Shown here: positions 29,938 to 39,590 of the stretch, piece after piece
How positions within the stretch are numbered: position 1 is the stretch's first letter
How the letters are laid out: each line of letters opens with the position of its first letter
DNA from: Shewanella benthica
GTDB taxonomy: Bacteria; Pseudomonadota; Gammaproteobacteria; Enterobacterales; Shewanellaceae
Length of the DNA stretch: 64,000 bases
Assembly: GCA_023284085.1 (NCBI GenBank)
Contig: JAKVHY010000006.1
Coordinates: forward strand, 62,001-126,000
Direction of reading: 5' to 3'
Notes under the pieces: generated by a model
The model's input: only the letters and a program-made list of their open reading frames with translations
Told to the model about the DNA's origin: nothing
Databases searched by the model: none
Position numbers and translations under genes: made by a program

Positions 29938-30396
29938 ATGGCGACCAACGTACTTTTAGCGGTAGGCAATAGCATGATGGGAGACGATGGTGCAGGCCCT
30001 CTTCTTGCTGAAATGATGGCGAAAAACCCCATAGATGACTGGGCGGTGATCGATGGCGGCAGCGCCCCTGAAAACTATATTCATCAGATAAGGAAGCTGC
30101 ATCCAAAGCGGGTCATCGTTTTTGATGCCGCTGAGATAGGAGAGAAGGCGGGTGAGATCCGCGTTATCGACCCAGACTCCATTGCCGAAATGTTCATTAT
30201 GTCGACCCACAATCTGCCACTTAATTTTCTTATTGACGATATAAAGACCTTCGTGCCAGAAGTGTTGTTTGTCGGTGTTCAGCCTGCGATTGTTGCATTT
30301 TCATTCCCGATGACAGAGATGGTTGAGGAGGCGGTATCTGATCTCTATCAGCAACTATGCCAGTGGCAAGGGAATGGTGGCTACGCGGTGATCTAG
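29938..30396 (+). CDS. hycI: Hydrogenase maturation protease HycI
   Basis: A 152-residue nickel-dependent endopeptidase that clips the C-terminal tail of the hydrogenase large subunit. It has the N-terminal motif VGNSMMGDDGAGPLLAE (metal-binding aspartate), the internal DAAEIG and a histidine in STHNLPLNF. The ATG at 29938 follows AGAGGG by eight bases. It is the last gene of the hyf operon, so the protease is made with its substrate HyfG. Confidence 0.93.
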   Translation: MATNVLLAVGNSMMGDDGAGPLLAEMMAKNPIDDWAVIDGGSAPENYIHQIRKLHPKRVIVFDAAEIGEKAGEIRVIDPDSIAEMFIMSTHNLPLNFLIDDIKTFVPEVLFVGVQPAIVAFSFPMTEMVEEAVSDLYQQLCQWQGNGGYAVI

Positions 30397-30458
30397 TTTG
30401 TTGATTAACGAGATTAGTGATGACGAATAAGAATTATGTCCCGTCGTCACTTTTGCTG

Positions 30459-30486
30459 TCAATGATGTCGACATCGACATCATTGA
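30459..30486. promoter_or_regulatory. Putative FhlA-type upstream activator site for hydN-fdhF
   Basis: A perfect 13-bp inverted repeat with a 2-bp centre. Its core reads TGATGTCGACATCGACATCA. The TGTCGACA element links it to the sites before focA and hyfA. It lies 90 bp upstream of a -24/-12 candidate. Confidence 0.65.
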
Positions 30487-30575
30487 TATATGTAACTGAT
30501 GAGCCTATTGTGTTTATTTGTCATAAGATATTGATAAACAATGATTAAAAAACAAAACTTGAGTAGTGCAACAAC

Positions 30576-30591
30576 TGGTACAGATAATGCT
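30576..30591 (+). promoter_or_regulatory. Candidate sigma-54 promoter of hydN-fdhF
   Basis: TGGTACAGATAATGCT has GG-N10-GC spacing and lies 89 bp before the hydN ATG, downstream of the palindrome. Confidence 0.6.
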
Positions 30592-30679
30592 TTAATTAGA
30601 TGTCAGCGATGTTGTCGTTAAGCCTACTTCAGTTAATTAGGCTTGAATTCGAAAATGATCGATTGAAGAGGATTAAGTT

Positions 30680-31228
30680 ATGAATCGGTTTGTATTTGCA
30701 GACCCCAATCAGTGTATCGGATGTAGAACTTGTGAAGTGGCTTGTGTGCTGTCTCATCAAGATGATAATCGTATCAGTGCATTCGATCCCACACGTTTCT
30801 ACCCAAGATTGACCCTGGTAAGAAACGGACAGGTGACGACACCTATTATGTGTAGGCAGTGTGAGGATGCCCCTTGTGCTCAGGTCTGTCCAAATAATGC
30901 AATCTATCGTGAAAATGGTCAGGTTCATGTGATTCAGGAGCGGTGTATTGGGTGTAAAACATGTGCTGTTGCTTGCCCATTCGGGGCGATGAATGTGGTT
31001 GCGTATCCAGTTGAGCGCAAGTCAACATCAACACTTTTTGCAATGAATACGATAAAAGCACAGGCACTGAAATGTGACCTTTGCGATCATCGTCAACAGG
31101 GTCCTGCTTGTGTAGAGGTCTGTCCAACGAATGCATTGAGAATCATTGAACCGGAAGAGATGAATAAGCTAAATCAGCAGAAACGCCAAGAAGCTGCAGT
31201 TGCTGCATTATCTGGTGTTCCTTTGTAA
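30680..31228 (+). CDS. hydN: Electron transport protein HydN
   Basis: A 182-residue ferredoxin with four [4Fe-4S] groups: CIGCRTCEVAC, CRQCEDAPCAQVC, CIGCKTCAVAC and CDLCDHRQQGPACVEVC. It closely follows E. coli HydN, including the start MNRFxxADxxxCIGCRTCEVAC. It carries electrons from FdhF. It lies 29 bp before fdhF in the same transcript, with GAGG upstream of the ATG. Confidence 0.94.
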   Translation: MNRFVFADPNQCIGCRTCEVACVLSHQDDNRISAFDPTRFYPRLTLVRNGQVTTPIMCRQCEDAPCAQVCPNNAIYRENGQVHVIQERCIGCKTCAVACPFGAMNVVAYPVERKSTSTLFAMNTIKAQALKCDLCDHRQQGPACVEVCPTNALRIIEPEEMNKLNQQKRQEAAVAALSGVPL

Positions 31229-31257
31229 ATATTTTCTTTAACAGTGAGAGTGTAGCG

Positions 31258-33405
31258 ATGAAGAAAACGATAACCGTATGTCCGTACTGCGGTACCGGAT
31301 GTAAGCTAAATTTGATTACCGAAAACGGTAAGTTAGTAGGTGCCGAACCTGCTGATGGTCGTACTAACGAAGGTGATCTTTGCCTTAAGGGCTATTATGG
31401 CTGGGATTTTTTAAATGACACTAATCTGCTTACGCCTCGGCTTAAGCATCCCATGATTAGACGCACCAAAGAATCAAATTTAGAAATTGTATCATGGGAT
31501 GAAGCCATTAAATTTGCTTCAGACAAGTTATCCAGTATTAAAAAGCGTTTCGGTGCAGATTCAATTATGACGACCGGCTCGGCTCGAGGGCCTGGAAACG
31601 AAGCAAACTATGTCATGCAGAAGTTTGCTCGTGCCGTCATCGGCACAAACAATGTGGACCACTGTGCTAGGGTGTGACACGCCCCTTCAGTTGCCGGTCT
31701 GGTAACAACAGTTGGAAACGGTGCTATGAGTAATTCCATCACCGAGATACAAGAAACAAAATGTTTATTTGTGTTTGGCTACAACGCAGCGGACTCACAT
31801 CCCATCGTAGCGAAACATATTCTTAAGGCGAAAGCCAATGGTGCAAAAGTGATTGTGTGTGATCCACGCATGGTTGAAACTGCCCGAATTGCCGATCAGT
31901 GGTTACCATTGAAAAATGGATCCAATATGGCGCTGATTAATGCATTTGCGAATGTGTTGATTGAAGAGGGACTGTATGATTCTGAATTTGTAGCACTGCA
32001 TGCTGACCATTTCGAAGAGTATTGCGAGACAGTTAAGAAATATACCCCAGAGTATGTAGAAACGATTACAGGGCTTAAAGCCGAAGAAATTCGCCAGGCG
32101 ATCCGTACCTATGCTAATGCATCCGAGTCGATGATCTTATGGGGTATGGGTGTGACGCAATATGGTCAAGCTGTTGATGTCGTTAAAGGCCTTGCCAGTC
32201 TAGCAGTTATGACCGGTAACTTTGGTCGGCGTGGCGTGGGCGTTGGCCCAGTGCGTGGACAGAATAATGTTCAGGGTACCTGTGATATGGGCATGTTGCC
32301 TAACGTTTATCCTGGCTATCAAAATGTAGATGATGATGAGGTTAGAGCCAAGTTTGAAAAAGCCTGGGGGGTGCCATTATCACCCACACCTGGTTACACC
32401 TTAACGACCTTAGGTCACAGGGTAAAAGATGGCACTTGTAAGGCATACTATATCTTTGGTGAAGATCCTGCGCAGACAGAAGCTGATCTGGCTCATTTGC
32501 GTAAGACCCTCAGGGGTATGGAGCTGGTGATTGTGCAAGATATCTTTATGACACAGACCGCCGAGATGGCCGATGTGATCTTCCCTGCAACTAGCTGGGG
32601 TGAGCATGAGTGTGTTTATTCGAGCGCAGATCGTGGATTCCAGCGCAGTTTCCAAGCGATCAATCCGCCAGAAAATGTTAAGCATGATTGGGAGATTTTC
32701 TGCTTAATGGCGACGGCAATGGGCTACCCCATGTCATATCGCAATACCGAAGAGATTTGGGATGAAGTTAGAAGTATTGCGCCGTTATTTGCGGGCGCAA
32801 CGTACGAGAAAATGGAGGGGCTGAAAACGGTACAGTGGCCTTGTCCAACCGTGGATCACCCAGGTACCTCTTTCTTGTTCGAGGGTGCGAAGTTTACGAC
32901 ACCAAATGGAAGAGCCCAGTTATTTGCTAGTGAGTGGCGACCCCCATTAGAGCAACCCGATGAAGAGTATCCTTTGGTGTTGTCGACAGTGCGAGAAGTG
33001 GGGCATTACTCTTGTCGTTCCATGACGGGTAACTGTTCGGCGCTACAGACCTTGGCTGATGAGCCTGGCTATGTGCAGATGCACCCAGATGATGCCAGGG
33101 CACTAGGGCTCCGGGACCAGCAGCTGGTGTGGGTAGCGTCCCGTCGCGGTAAAGTGATAACCCGTGCAGCCGTTAATGAGCGAGTTAACATGGGGGTGGT
33201 CTATATGACCTACCAGTGGTGGATTGGTGCTTGTAATGAGCTGACAATAGAGCACTTAGATCCGATCTCTTTTACGCCTGAATATAAGTATTGTGCGGTT
33301 AACATTGAAGTGATTAAAGACCAAACATGGGCTGAGAATTACGTACAGACTGAATATAGTGCGCTTAAAGCTAAGTTAAGAAAAACAGCATCAGCAACAC
33401 TCTAG
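31258..33405 (+). CDS. fdhF: Formate dehydrogenase H, selenocysteine-containing (reads through UGA)
   Basis: One 715-codon gene interrupted by TGA at 31675-31677. The reading CARV-Sec-HAPSVAGL matches CARVUHGPSVAGL of E. coli FdhF, and the UGA is codon 140 as in that enzyme. The N-terminal [4Fe-4S] motif is CPYCGTGCKLNL then EGDLCLKGYYGWDFL. Molybdopterin regions follow, including WGMGVTQ, RGQNNVQGTCDMG and VREVGHYSCRSMTGNC. It oxidises formate to CO2 in the formate hydrogenlyase complex. A SECIS-like hairpin follows the UGA. An annotation tool unaware of Sec would split the gene at that codon. Confidence 0.96.
31678..31710 (+). promoter_or_regulatory. SECIS-like hairpin in fdhF mRNA
   Basis: Just after the UGA, GTTGCC (31690-31695) pairs with GGTAAC (31701-31706) around the loop GGTCT. 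The GGUCU loop starts 18 nt after the UGA, the same distance as in the E. coli fdhF element. The bulged U of the E. coli upper stem is not evident here. Confidence 0.8.
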
Positions 33406-33417
33406 TTTGAGATGAAG

Positions 33418-33454
33418 CTCTCGGTATTGTGAGGCAGTGCCGAGAGTATTTATT
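33418..33454 (+). terminator. Terminator after fdhF
   Basis: A 12-bp imperfect stem CTCTCGGTATTG / CAGTGCCGAGAG with loop TGAGG is followed by TATTTATT, a short distance after the fdhF stop. Confidence 0.75.
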
Positions 33455-33617
33455 CTAATGTTATATATTGGGATGTAACAAATGTAACAAATTGTAATAC
33501 TTAGACGAGCATCACATAATACCTTTAGCGAGTGGGGAGATTAAGACCTCTATCACTGTGAAAATAAACTTATTTTATATAATTTATTTAAGCGGTTAAC
33601 ACCAGTATGGGAAAGTG

Positions 33618-35744
33618 ATGTTAAGAATACAGTCTGTGCCTTTGATGGAGGAAATTACCGCTGAATGGGACCCAATATTTTTGGACGTAGCTCAAGACCT
33701 ATTATCAGTAAGGAATTTTTCATTATTCATTACACAATTGAATCATTATGATTTTGAATTCATACAACTAAAAAATATAAACATTGTAATAAATGACTAC
33801 CATGATATTGAAAATGTTATTTTTTATATAGAACCGATTTCTCTTAGGTGTGAAAAATTATTAAGGGCGCCTTTTAAGCTGGGTGTAGAGCAGAAGGGAT
33901 ATATTGAAATATTAGACAGAGAATCATTTATTCGTAATAATTCTCGTTTGGCAAATAACAAGATATACATGAGGCTAGGTTCATATTGTAGACAGCCTCT
34001 GGTATCTGATAAGGGGTTAATTGGTTTTGTTGAATATCTTAGTGAACGGGTCAATGAATTTGATGATGAAAAGCTAAAAAAACTAAAACAACTTACAACA
34101 ATTATCGCCATCTCATTAGAGAATGTACTTGAGAAGGAACAGGCTCATACGAAAGAACTAAAATTAAGAAGTGAGCGTGAGAGTTCTAGGGTATTAGTTG
34201 ATATTACGAATGCGGTTATCAGCCAAAGATCGCTTAAAGAACTTTCAAAGACACTGCATCGACACCTTAAAATGTATTTCAATATTGAACATCTAAGTTT
34301 GATGTCAATTGATGCAAGTTCAGAACAGCTTTTGTGCCATGACGTATCAGTAGTTAATAATGTTGATAATGCTTATCAAGAACGGATAATCAGTCTGGTT
34401 GATACACCAGCACAAATGGTTATCGAGAATGGGACACCATTATTAATTAGTTTTAATGACCTTCTTCGTTATAAGAATAAATATAAATACTGTGAAGAGA
34501 TAATAGAGAAAGGTTTAAGTTCAGCATGTGTTTTGCCTCTTACATTTCGTGGGCACATGTTAGGAGCTATAAAGTTTTGCCATAGCGATCCGGATTATTT
34601 TAATGATTGTAATTTAGAATTGTTAATACAAGTGGCTGCTCGCGCTGCAATGGGACTCAATAACTTTCATCTCAATCAGGAAATTTCAGCGGTAACCGCC
34701 GCTAATGAAACCTTAGAGATTGAAAGTGATATTAGGGCCAATAAGGTTTTTAGCGAAATCATTTATAAAAGCGGTGCAATGAATGAAGTGCTTAGAAAAG
34801 TGCAGATGGTGGCCCTGAGTGATTGTACCGTGTTGATCTTGGGGGAAACAGGCACAGGAAAGGAACTCATTGCCAAAGCCGTTCATGACTTGAGCCAGCG
34901 GAAAAACAATGAAATGGTCAAAATGAATTGTGCATCGGTGCCCGCGGGCCTGTTTGAAAGCGATCTTTTTGGCCATGAGAAGGGGGCATTTACAGGGGCA
35001 TTAGCCCAACGTATAGGTCGATTTGAAAAAGCGGATAAAGGCAGTTTTTTTCTTGATGAAATTGGTGATATGCCATTGGAATTACAGCCTAAACTGCTTC
35101 GGGTATTGCAAGAAAACGAGTTTGAGCGAGTCGGTAAGCATCAATTGATCCCGGTCGATGTGCGGTTAATTGCTGCAACAAACCGCGATCTATTTGAGAT
35201 GGTGAATAACAAAGAGTTTAGAGGGGATCTCTACTATCGGTTAAACGTTTTTCCGATTGTATTACCTCCACTACGTGAACGAAGAGAAGATATTCCTCTG
35301 TTAGCAAAGCATTTTGTTAAAGAGATCTCAACCAAGATGAATCGGAGCATTACCAGTATCACTTCCGAAACGCTGAGATTGTTATCTCTCTTACCTTGGC
35401 TTGGCAATATTCGTGAGCTAAGAAACGTGATTGAGCGAGCCGTTATCTTAACCAGTGGCAAGGTACTCAACTTGCCTGCTAGTGAATTAAAGGCTCTGTT
35501 ACCCGCACAAAGCCGTGACAGCTTTAATCAGTTAGAGGAGGACACTCACTCAGTTTCAACTCAGGAAGTACAAACCGAAGTTGATATTGAAAGAGAACAT
35601 ATTATTCAGATTTTAAAAGAGACCAATGGCATAGTTGCTGGTCCCAAAGGGGCGGCAGTTCGGTTAGGACTGAAGCGAACGACTCTATTGTCGAGAATGC
35701 AACGCTTGGGGATCTCATCGAGAAGTTACGCTAACTTAAGTTAA
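33618..35744 (+). CDS. fhlA: Formate-responsive sigma-54 activator FhlA
   Basis: An enhancer-binding protein of about 708 residues. It has an N-terminal GAF-type sensory half, then an AAA+ domain (about 390-620) with [16 protein letters not shown] (Walker A), GAFTGALAQ (sigma-54 contact), [16 protein letters not shown] (Walker B) and [11 protein letters not shown], and a C-terminal Fis-type helix-turn-helix ([19 protein letters not shown]). By family it senses formate and activates the hyf, fdhF and focA promoters, at which matching sites are seen. GTG at 33615 directly precedes the chosen ATG. The N-terminal half is AT-rich compared with the rest. Confidence 0.92.
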   Translation: MLRIQSVPLMEEITAEWDPIFLDVAQDLLSVRNFSLFITQLNHYDFEFIQLKNINIVINDYHDIENVIFYIEPISLRCEKLLRAPFKLGVEQKGYIEILDRESFIRNNSRLANNKIYMRLGSYCRQPLVSDKGLIGFVEYLSERVNEFDDEKLKKLKQLTTIIAISLENVLEKEQAHTKELKLRSERESSRVLVDITNAVISQRSLKELSKTLHRHLKMYFNIEHLSLMSIDASSEQLLCHDVSVVNNVDNAYQERIISLVDTPAQMVIENGTPLLISFNDLLRYKNKYKYCEEIIEKGLSSACVLPLTFRGHMLGAIKFCHSDPDYFNDCNLELLIQVAARAAMGLNNFHLNQEISAVTAANETLEIESDIRANKVFSEIIYKSGAMNEVLRKVQMVALSDCTVLILGETGTGKELIAKAVHDLSQRKNNEMVKMNCASVPAGLFESDLFGHEKGAFTGALAQRIGRFEKADKGSFFLDEIGDMPLELQPKLLRVLQENEFERVGKHQLIPVDVRLIAATNRDLFEMVNNKEFRGDLYYRLNVFPIVLPPLRERREDIPLLAKHFVKEISTKMNRSITSITSETLRLLSLLPWLGNIRELRNVIERAVILTSGKVLNLPASELKALLPAQSRDSFNQLEEDTHSVSTQEVQTEVDIEREHIIQILKETNGIVAGPKGAAVRLGLKRTTLLSRMQRLGISSRSYANLS

Positions 35745-35821
35745 CGCTACAGCCTCTTATATCTGAACGGTTCATCAATATCGATTCGAACATTTTCACT
35801 TATTAAGGGGCTGGAGAAGCT

Positions 35822-36673
35822 ATGTTAGCGACGAATGACTCAGAGCAGCAGACTGGAGTGATCAACCCCAACTGCGTGCATCAATACCGTAAACATGCAA
35901 AATATAGATTAGAGACTGATTTGCTGGTTGTCGAGACACCAATAGCACTCATTTATAACGGAATCTCCCATGTTGTTCTGATGTGCACTAGCGATGATCT
36001 GGAGGAGCTCGCGGTCGGCTTCTCATTGACCGAAGGGATCATTGAACACTATCACGATATTCACGATATTGAGGTGGTTCGTAGCTGTAATGGCATTGAG
36101 CTTCATATTGAACTTGCTAATCGTTGTCTAAGCAAGCTTAAGAATCTTAGGCGCAATATGGTAGGCAGAACCGGCTGTGGGATCTGTGGGACTGAGAGCC
36201 TCGAGCGTTTCGAAAAACCGCTGAGTAAGCTAGATTTTAACCTCAACTTTCATATCGATTGTATCGATATTGCCCTAGAGCAGCTGAGCAAACATCAAAA
36301 ACTCAATGCATTAACGGGGGCGACCCACGCGGCGGCATATGTGAGTATTTCTGGCGAATTGTTAGCGATCAGAGAGGATGTGGGACGTCATATTGCGCTT
36401 GATAAGTTAATCGGTTATATCGCCAGAAATAAACTGACTGGCGGCGTCATTTTAGTCACCAGCCGCGCAAGCTATGAGATGGTTCAAAAAACGATCACCG
36501 CTGGAGTGGAAGTCTTGCTTGCCATCTCTGCAGCGACGGAGATGGCGGTGACTCTTGCCAAGGTAAATAATCTAACCCTTATCGGTTTTTGCCGTCCAGG
36601 CAGAGCTAATATCTACAGCCATATAAGCCGGATAGAGCATTCGATTTCATCATCCTTAGAGCTGGTTACCTAG
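35822..36673 (+). CDS. fdhD: Formate dehydrogenase accessory sulfurtransferase FdhD
   Basis: A 283-residue protein that passes sulfur from a cysteine desulfurase to the bis-MGD cofactor of FdhF. It shows the active cysteine pair in RTGCGICGTESL and the family segments LAVGFSLTEGII, THAAAYVS and REDVGRHIALDKLIGY. It lies 78 bp after fhlA and 33 bp before a broken aminotransferase gene. Confidence 0.93.
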   Translation: MLATNDSEQQTGVINPNCVHQYRKHAKYRLETDLLVVETPIALIYNGISHVVLMCTSDDLEELAVGFSLTEGIIEHYHDIHDIEVVRSCNGIELHIELANRCLSKLKNLRRNMVGRTGCGICGTESLERFEKPLSKLDFNLNFHIDCIDIALEQLSKHQKLNALTGATHAAAYVSISGELLAIREDVGRHIALDKLIGYIARNKLTGGVILVTSRASYEMVQKTITAGVEVLLAISAATEMAVTLAKVNNLTLIGFCRPGRANIYSHISRIEHSISSSLELVT

Positions 36674-36705
36674 CGCTTGAGTGTTTATCTCTATCAGTAA
36701 TTAAT

Positions 36706-37325
36706 ATGAGTGATAGGAGCATTATCTCCCTAGAGACCGTTGAGATTTACTTAGACAATGCCGCTACGAGTAACCTTAAACCTGATGTGGTTGCATCAGC
36801 CATGCAGCACTTTATAACTGGGCAGTGTGCTAACCCAGGTAGAGGGAGTCATCCGTTAGCTAATCAAGCGGCTAAAGTTATTTTTGATGCCAGAGAAAAC
36901 TTGTAGGCGCTGTTTAATGCGTCGGCCGATTCTGAGTTGGTGTTTACGGCGAATATCACCGAGGCGTTAAACATAGCCCTTAAAAGTTGGCTGAACGCGG
37001 GTGATGAGGTACTGGTTTCTAGTAGGGAGCATAACACCATGATGAGACCCCTTCGCCAGCTTGAGAATGAAGGGGTCATAGTTTCAGTCCGATTTCTTAC
37101 CCGACGCATTAAAGAGTAGAACGCCAAACCTGTCTGGAATTTATTGCGGTGAGGTGAATGAGAAATTAATTGACCGGTTTGGCATATATTGCCGTATCGG
37201 TCTGCACTGTGCCCACAAGACACTTGGGATTTTTCCCCAAGGCACGATCCGTTAAGCATAAGAGCATTCACCACACCTAAGCAGATTTGACGATACGATC
37301 GTGGCTTTTCAGACGTTAGCAGTTC
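36706..37325 (+). pseudogene. Broken class V aminotransferase / cysteine desulfurase-like gene (selenium-cluster type)
   Basis: The reading starts YLDNAATSNLKPDVVASAM and ANPGRGSHPLANQAAKVIFD, then hits a TAG at 36904-36906. The same frame continues with ELVFTANITEALNIALKSW and SREHNTMMRPLRQLENEGVI, then breaks off. About 200 codons including the PLP lysine are missing. The C-terminus resumes as DRFGIYCRIGLHCAHKTLG and, after further stops and shifts, FTTPKQI. The pattern matches the EF2568-type cysteine desulfurase-like family found with orphan selenium-donor genes. It has a stop, a deletion and frameshifts, so it is not functional. Confidence 0.85.
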
Positions 37326-37389
37326 GTCGGTAGCTAACGACCAATTTATTTATACGGGTGAAACATTGGCGTCACTTGGAGGAAAAGTC

Positions 37390-38565
37390 ATGTCTGAATC
37401 TAAGAAATATTGTTTGGAAACGGGTAACAAAAACTCAGCATTAAGCTATTTCGAGTCATCAATCAGTGATGAAATCCAGTATGTTAGGGAACAAAAATCA
37501 CAAGGGCGGGGCATAGTTGGGTTTTATTGTGAATTTACCCCGAGGGATTTGATCTTGGCCGCTGGAGCCATACCTATTTGTTTATGTGGTACCAGCCAAA
37601 ATACCATCTCTCATGCTGAAACTGTGCTGCCCTCTAATCTTTGTCCACTCATCAAGTCCTCATTCGGTTATTCCATTACAGGAGGTTGCCCACTGCTTAA
37701 CGATGCCGATCTGTTAGTGGCTGAGACCACCTGTGATGGTAAGAAAAAGATGTATGAGCTTCTCGCCAAGAAACGCAAAATGCATGTACTTGAGCTGACT
37801 CAAAAAGTGAATGAACAGAGGGCGTTTGATTTATGGCTTGCGGAGATTGCAGAGCTTAAACAGGTGCTGGAGCAGACATTTGATGTAGAGATCACCGATG
37901 AGAAATTAACTCAAGCGATAGTTGCTATGAACAAAGAGCGCTCACTCATTCTTGCCGTTCAGGCATTGGGTAAACATAAGCCCTCTATTATATCAGGTCT
38001 GGAAATTGCCAAAACCCGTTATCGTGTTGCAGGGTTTAAGCAACATTTATCTAAAATGACCCTGCTGCTGGAACAGGCCAATGACAGGATAAAAAGCGGC
38101 TATCAGGCAGCGCCTTTTCATGCGCAGCGAGTGCTGCTAACTGGATGCCCTACAGGTCATGGCTCGGAAAAAATTATTGAGATTATTGAGGAGTGTGGCG
38201 GGATTGTAGTTGTGCAGGAAGCTTGCTCAGGCATCAAGGGTGTGTTTGAAAATGTTGATGATAGTGGGGATCCACTAACCGCAATAGCGCGTAAACACTT
38301 TAATATCCCCTGCTCATGCATGACACCAAACAAAGGACGAGAAGAGTTACTTGCGCAACTCAGCGCCGAGTATCGCGCCGATGTGGTCATCGATCTTGTT
38401 TGGCAGGCGTGCCACACCTATAACGTTGAATCTGCTTTGATAGGTGAATTTGTTCGCCAGCAGTTAGGACTCGCTTACCTGAAAGTGGAGACAGACTACT
38501 CGGACTCAGACAGGGAGCAACTTAAGGTGCGCGTACAAACCCTGTTAGAGCTAGCACAATGTTAA
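37390..38565 (+). CDS. yjiM: Double-cubane-cluster anaerobic reductase (2-hydroxyacyl-CoA dehydratase family, YjiM-like)
   Basis: A protein of about 391 residues in the HgdB/BcrC-like family with the segments FTPRDLILAAGAIPICLCGT, LPSNLCPLIKSSFGY, LVAETTCDGKKKMYELL and QEACSGIKGVFENVDD, whose cysteines would hold the iron-sulfur cluster. It is E. coli YjiM-like in size. It works with the downstream ATPase, which injects low-potential electrons. The substrate is not known. The ATG at 37390 has GGAGG eight bases upstream, and an in-frame TTG at 37366 is less likely. Confidence 0.88.
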   Translation: MSESKKYCLETGNKNSALSYFESSISDEIQYVREQKSQGRGIVGFYCEFTPRDLILAAGAIPICLCGTSQNTISHAETVLPSNLCPLIKSSFGYSITGGCPLLNDADLLVAETTCDGKKKMYELLAKKRKMHVLELTQKVNEQRAFDLWLAEIAELKQVLEQTFDVEITDEKLTQAIVAMNKERSLILAVQALGKHKPSIISGLEIAKTRYRVAGFKQHLSKMTLLLEQANDRIKSGYQAAPFHAQRVLLTGCPTGHGSEKIIEIIEECGGIVVVQEACSGIKGVFENVDDSGDPLTAIARKHFNIPCSCMTPNKGREELLAQLSAEYRADVVIDLVWQACHTYNVESALIGEFVRQQLGLAYLKVETDYSDSDREQLKVRVQTLLELAQC

Positions 38566-39335
38566 CCTGCGGCGTCGATATTGGCTCACGCACGGTCAAG
38601 TTGGTGTTATTTGATGGTAAAAAGATAGTGGACTCGCTTGTGTCGCTCAGTGGCCGCGCTCCTCAAAGTCAGGCCCTTGAGCTCTATCAAGAGCTACTCG
38701 CGAACCATCAACTCAATCAAAGTGATATTGCGATGACGTTAGCGACGGGTTATGGAAGAAACTACTTTGAACTGGCAGACAGAGCCTCATCCGAGATCAT
38801 CTGCCATAGTGCAGGTGTTGTTCATTATTTTCCTAACATTCACGCCATTATCGACATAGGTGGACAGGATTCTAAAGTTATCCAGTTAGGAGAAAACGGG
38901 CGAGTTGTTGGTTTTGTGATGAATGATAGATGCGCCGCCGGGACTGGAAAGTTTATTGAGATGGTCGCCCAAACTCTTGAGTTTTCAGTAGAGCAGATTG
39001 CTTTGCTGGCACTCGATGGAAATGGTGCATGTGAAATATCCTCAATGTGCGCCGTGTTTGCTGAATCTGAGATTATATCTAAGCTCCATGATAGCACTCC
39101 TGTGGATGTCATTTTGCGGGGGGTATTTCGCTCAGTAGCAAACCGAGTAGTCGCTTTGGGAAACAAGCTCAGTTTAACGGGGCCGATAGCCTTTACCGGT
39201 GGTGTAGCGCAAAACGCTGGCGTTATCGAAGCCATTAAGCATCGCCTCAATTCAGAGACTCTTTTTGTGCCACCCAAACCTCAAATTACCGGCGCATTAG
39301 GTGCGGCAATCCTGGCTTATAGATCAGCGAGTTAA
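38559..39335 (+). CDS. yjiL: Acyl-CoA dehydratase activase-type ATPase (BadF/BcrA family, YjiL-like)
   Basis: A 258-residue ASKHA-fold ATPase with GVDIGSRTVKLVLFDG (phosphate 1), IDIGGQDSKVIQL (phosphate 2) and NDRCAAGTGKFIEMVAQTL. Its two conserved cysteines (in DRCAAGTG and SSMCAVFAESE) bind the inter-subunit [4Fe-4S] cluster of archerases. It drives electron transfer into the preceding reductase using ATP. It overlaps that gene by seven bases, so the two are co-translated. Confidence 0.9.
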   Translation: MLTCGVDIGSRTVKLVLFDGKKIVDSLVSLSGRAPQSQALELYQELLANHQLNQSDIAMTLATGYGRNYFELADRASSEIICHSAGVVHYFPNIHAIIDIGGQDSKVIQLGENGRVVGFVMNDRCAAGTGKFIEMVAQTLEFSVEQIALLALDGNGACEISSMCAVFAESEIISKLHDSTPVDVILRGVFRSVANRVVALGNKLSLTGPIAFTGGVAQNAGVIEAIKHRLNSETLFVPPKPQITGALGAAILAYRSAS

Positions 39336-39385
39336 CTGAGGGCGGTAAGCCACTTAAATACCGCGAGTTGCAATCAGGTTATGAA

Positions 39386-39568
39386 GTAACAGTCTATGAA
39401 AAAACCAGACAATGGAAGTATTAGAGAAAGTAAAAGCTGATTTCAGCCCCGAGAGTTATCAGTGCTCAATGTGGATTTTGTTTATTACTTGTCTCCTGTA
39501 CAAGCATTGAGCTTAGTAAGCTGATAAGTGAAACAGGGATCCATTACCAAGATATCTATAGTAGATAA
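39386..39568 (+). pseudogene. Frameshifted DUF3343 (putative Se/S carrier-like) gene
   Basis: Three frames must be joined: VTVYEKTRQ, then MEVLEKVK, then KLISAPRVISAQCGFCLLL and ELSKLISETGIHYQDIYSR before TAA. The order PRxIS-xCGF-L ... GIxYxxIY is that of the small DUF3343 proteins, which often occur with YedF-type and activase/reductase genes. Two frameshifts in about 60 codons and no start codon make it a pseudogene. Confidence 0.65.
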
Positions 39569-39590
39569 ACCGTCGACGGAGTGAAATATT

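Noticed and set aside
31726..33405. Separate formate dehydrogenase gene starting after the UGA
   Set aside because: The frame is continuous with 31258-31677 through a UGA at the known Sec position, so it is the same fdhF gene.
36937..37119. Short frame taken as an independent small gene
   Set aside because: Its residues continue the class V aminotransferase reading across the TAG, so it is part of the pseudogene.
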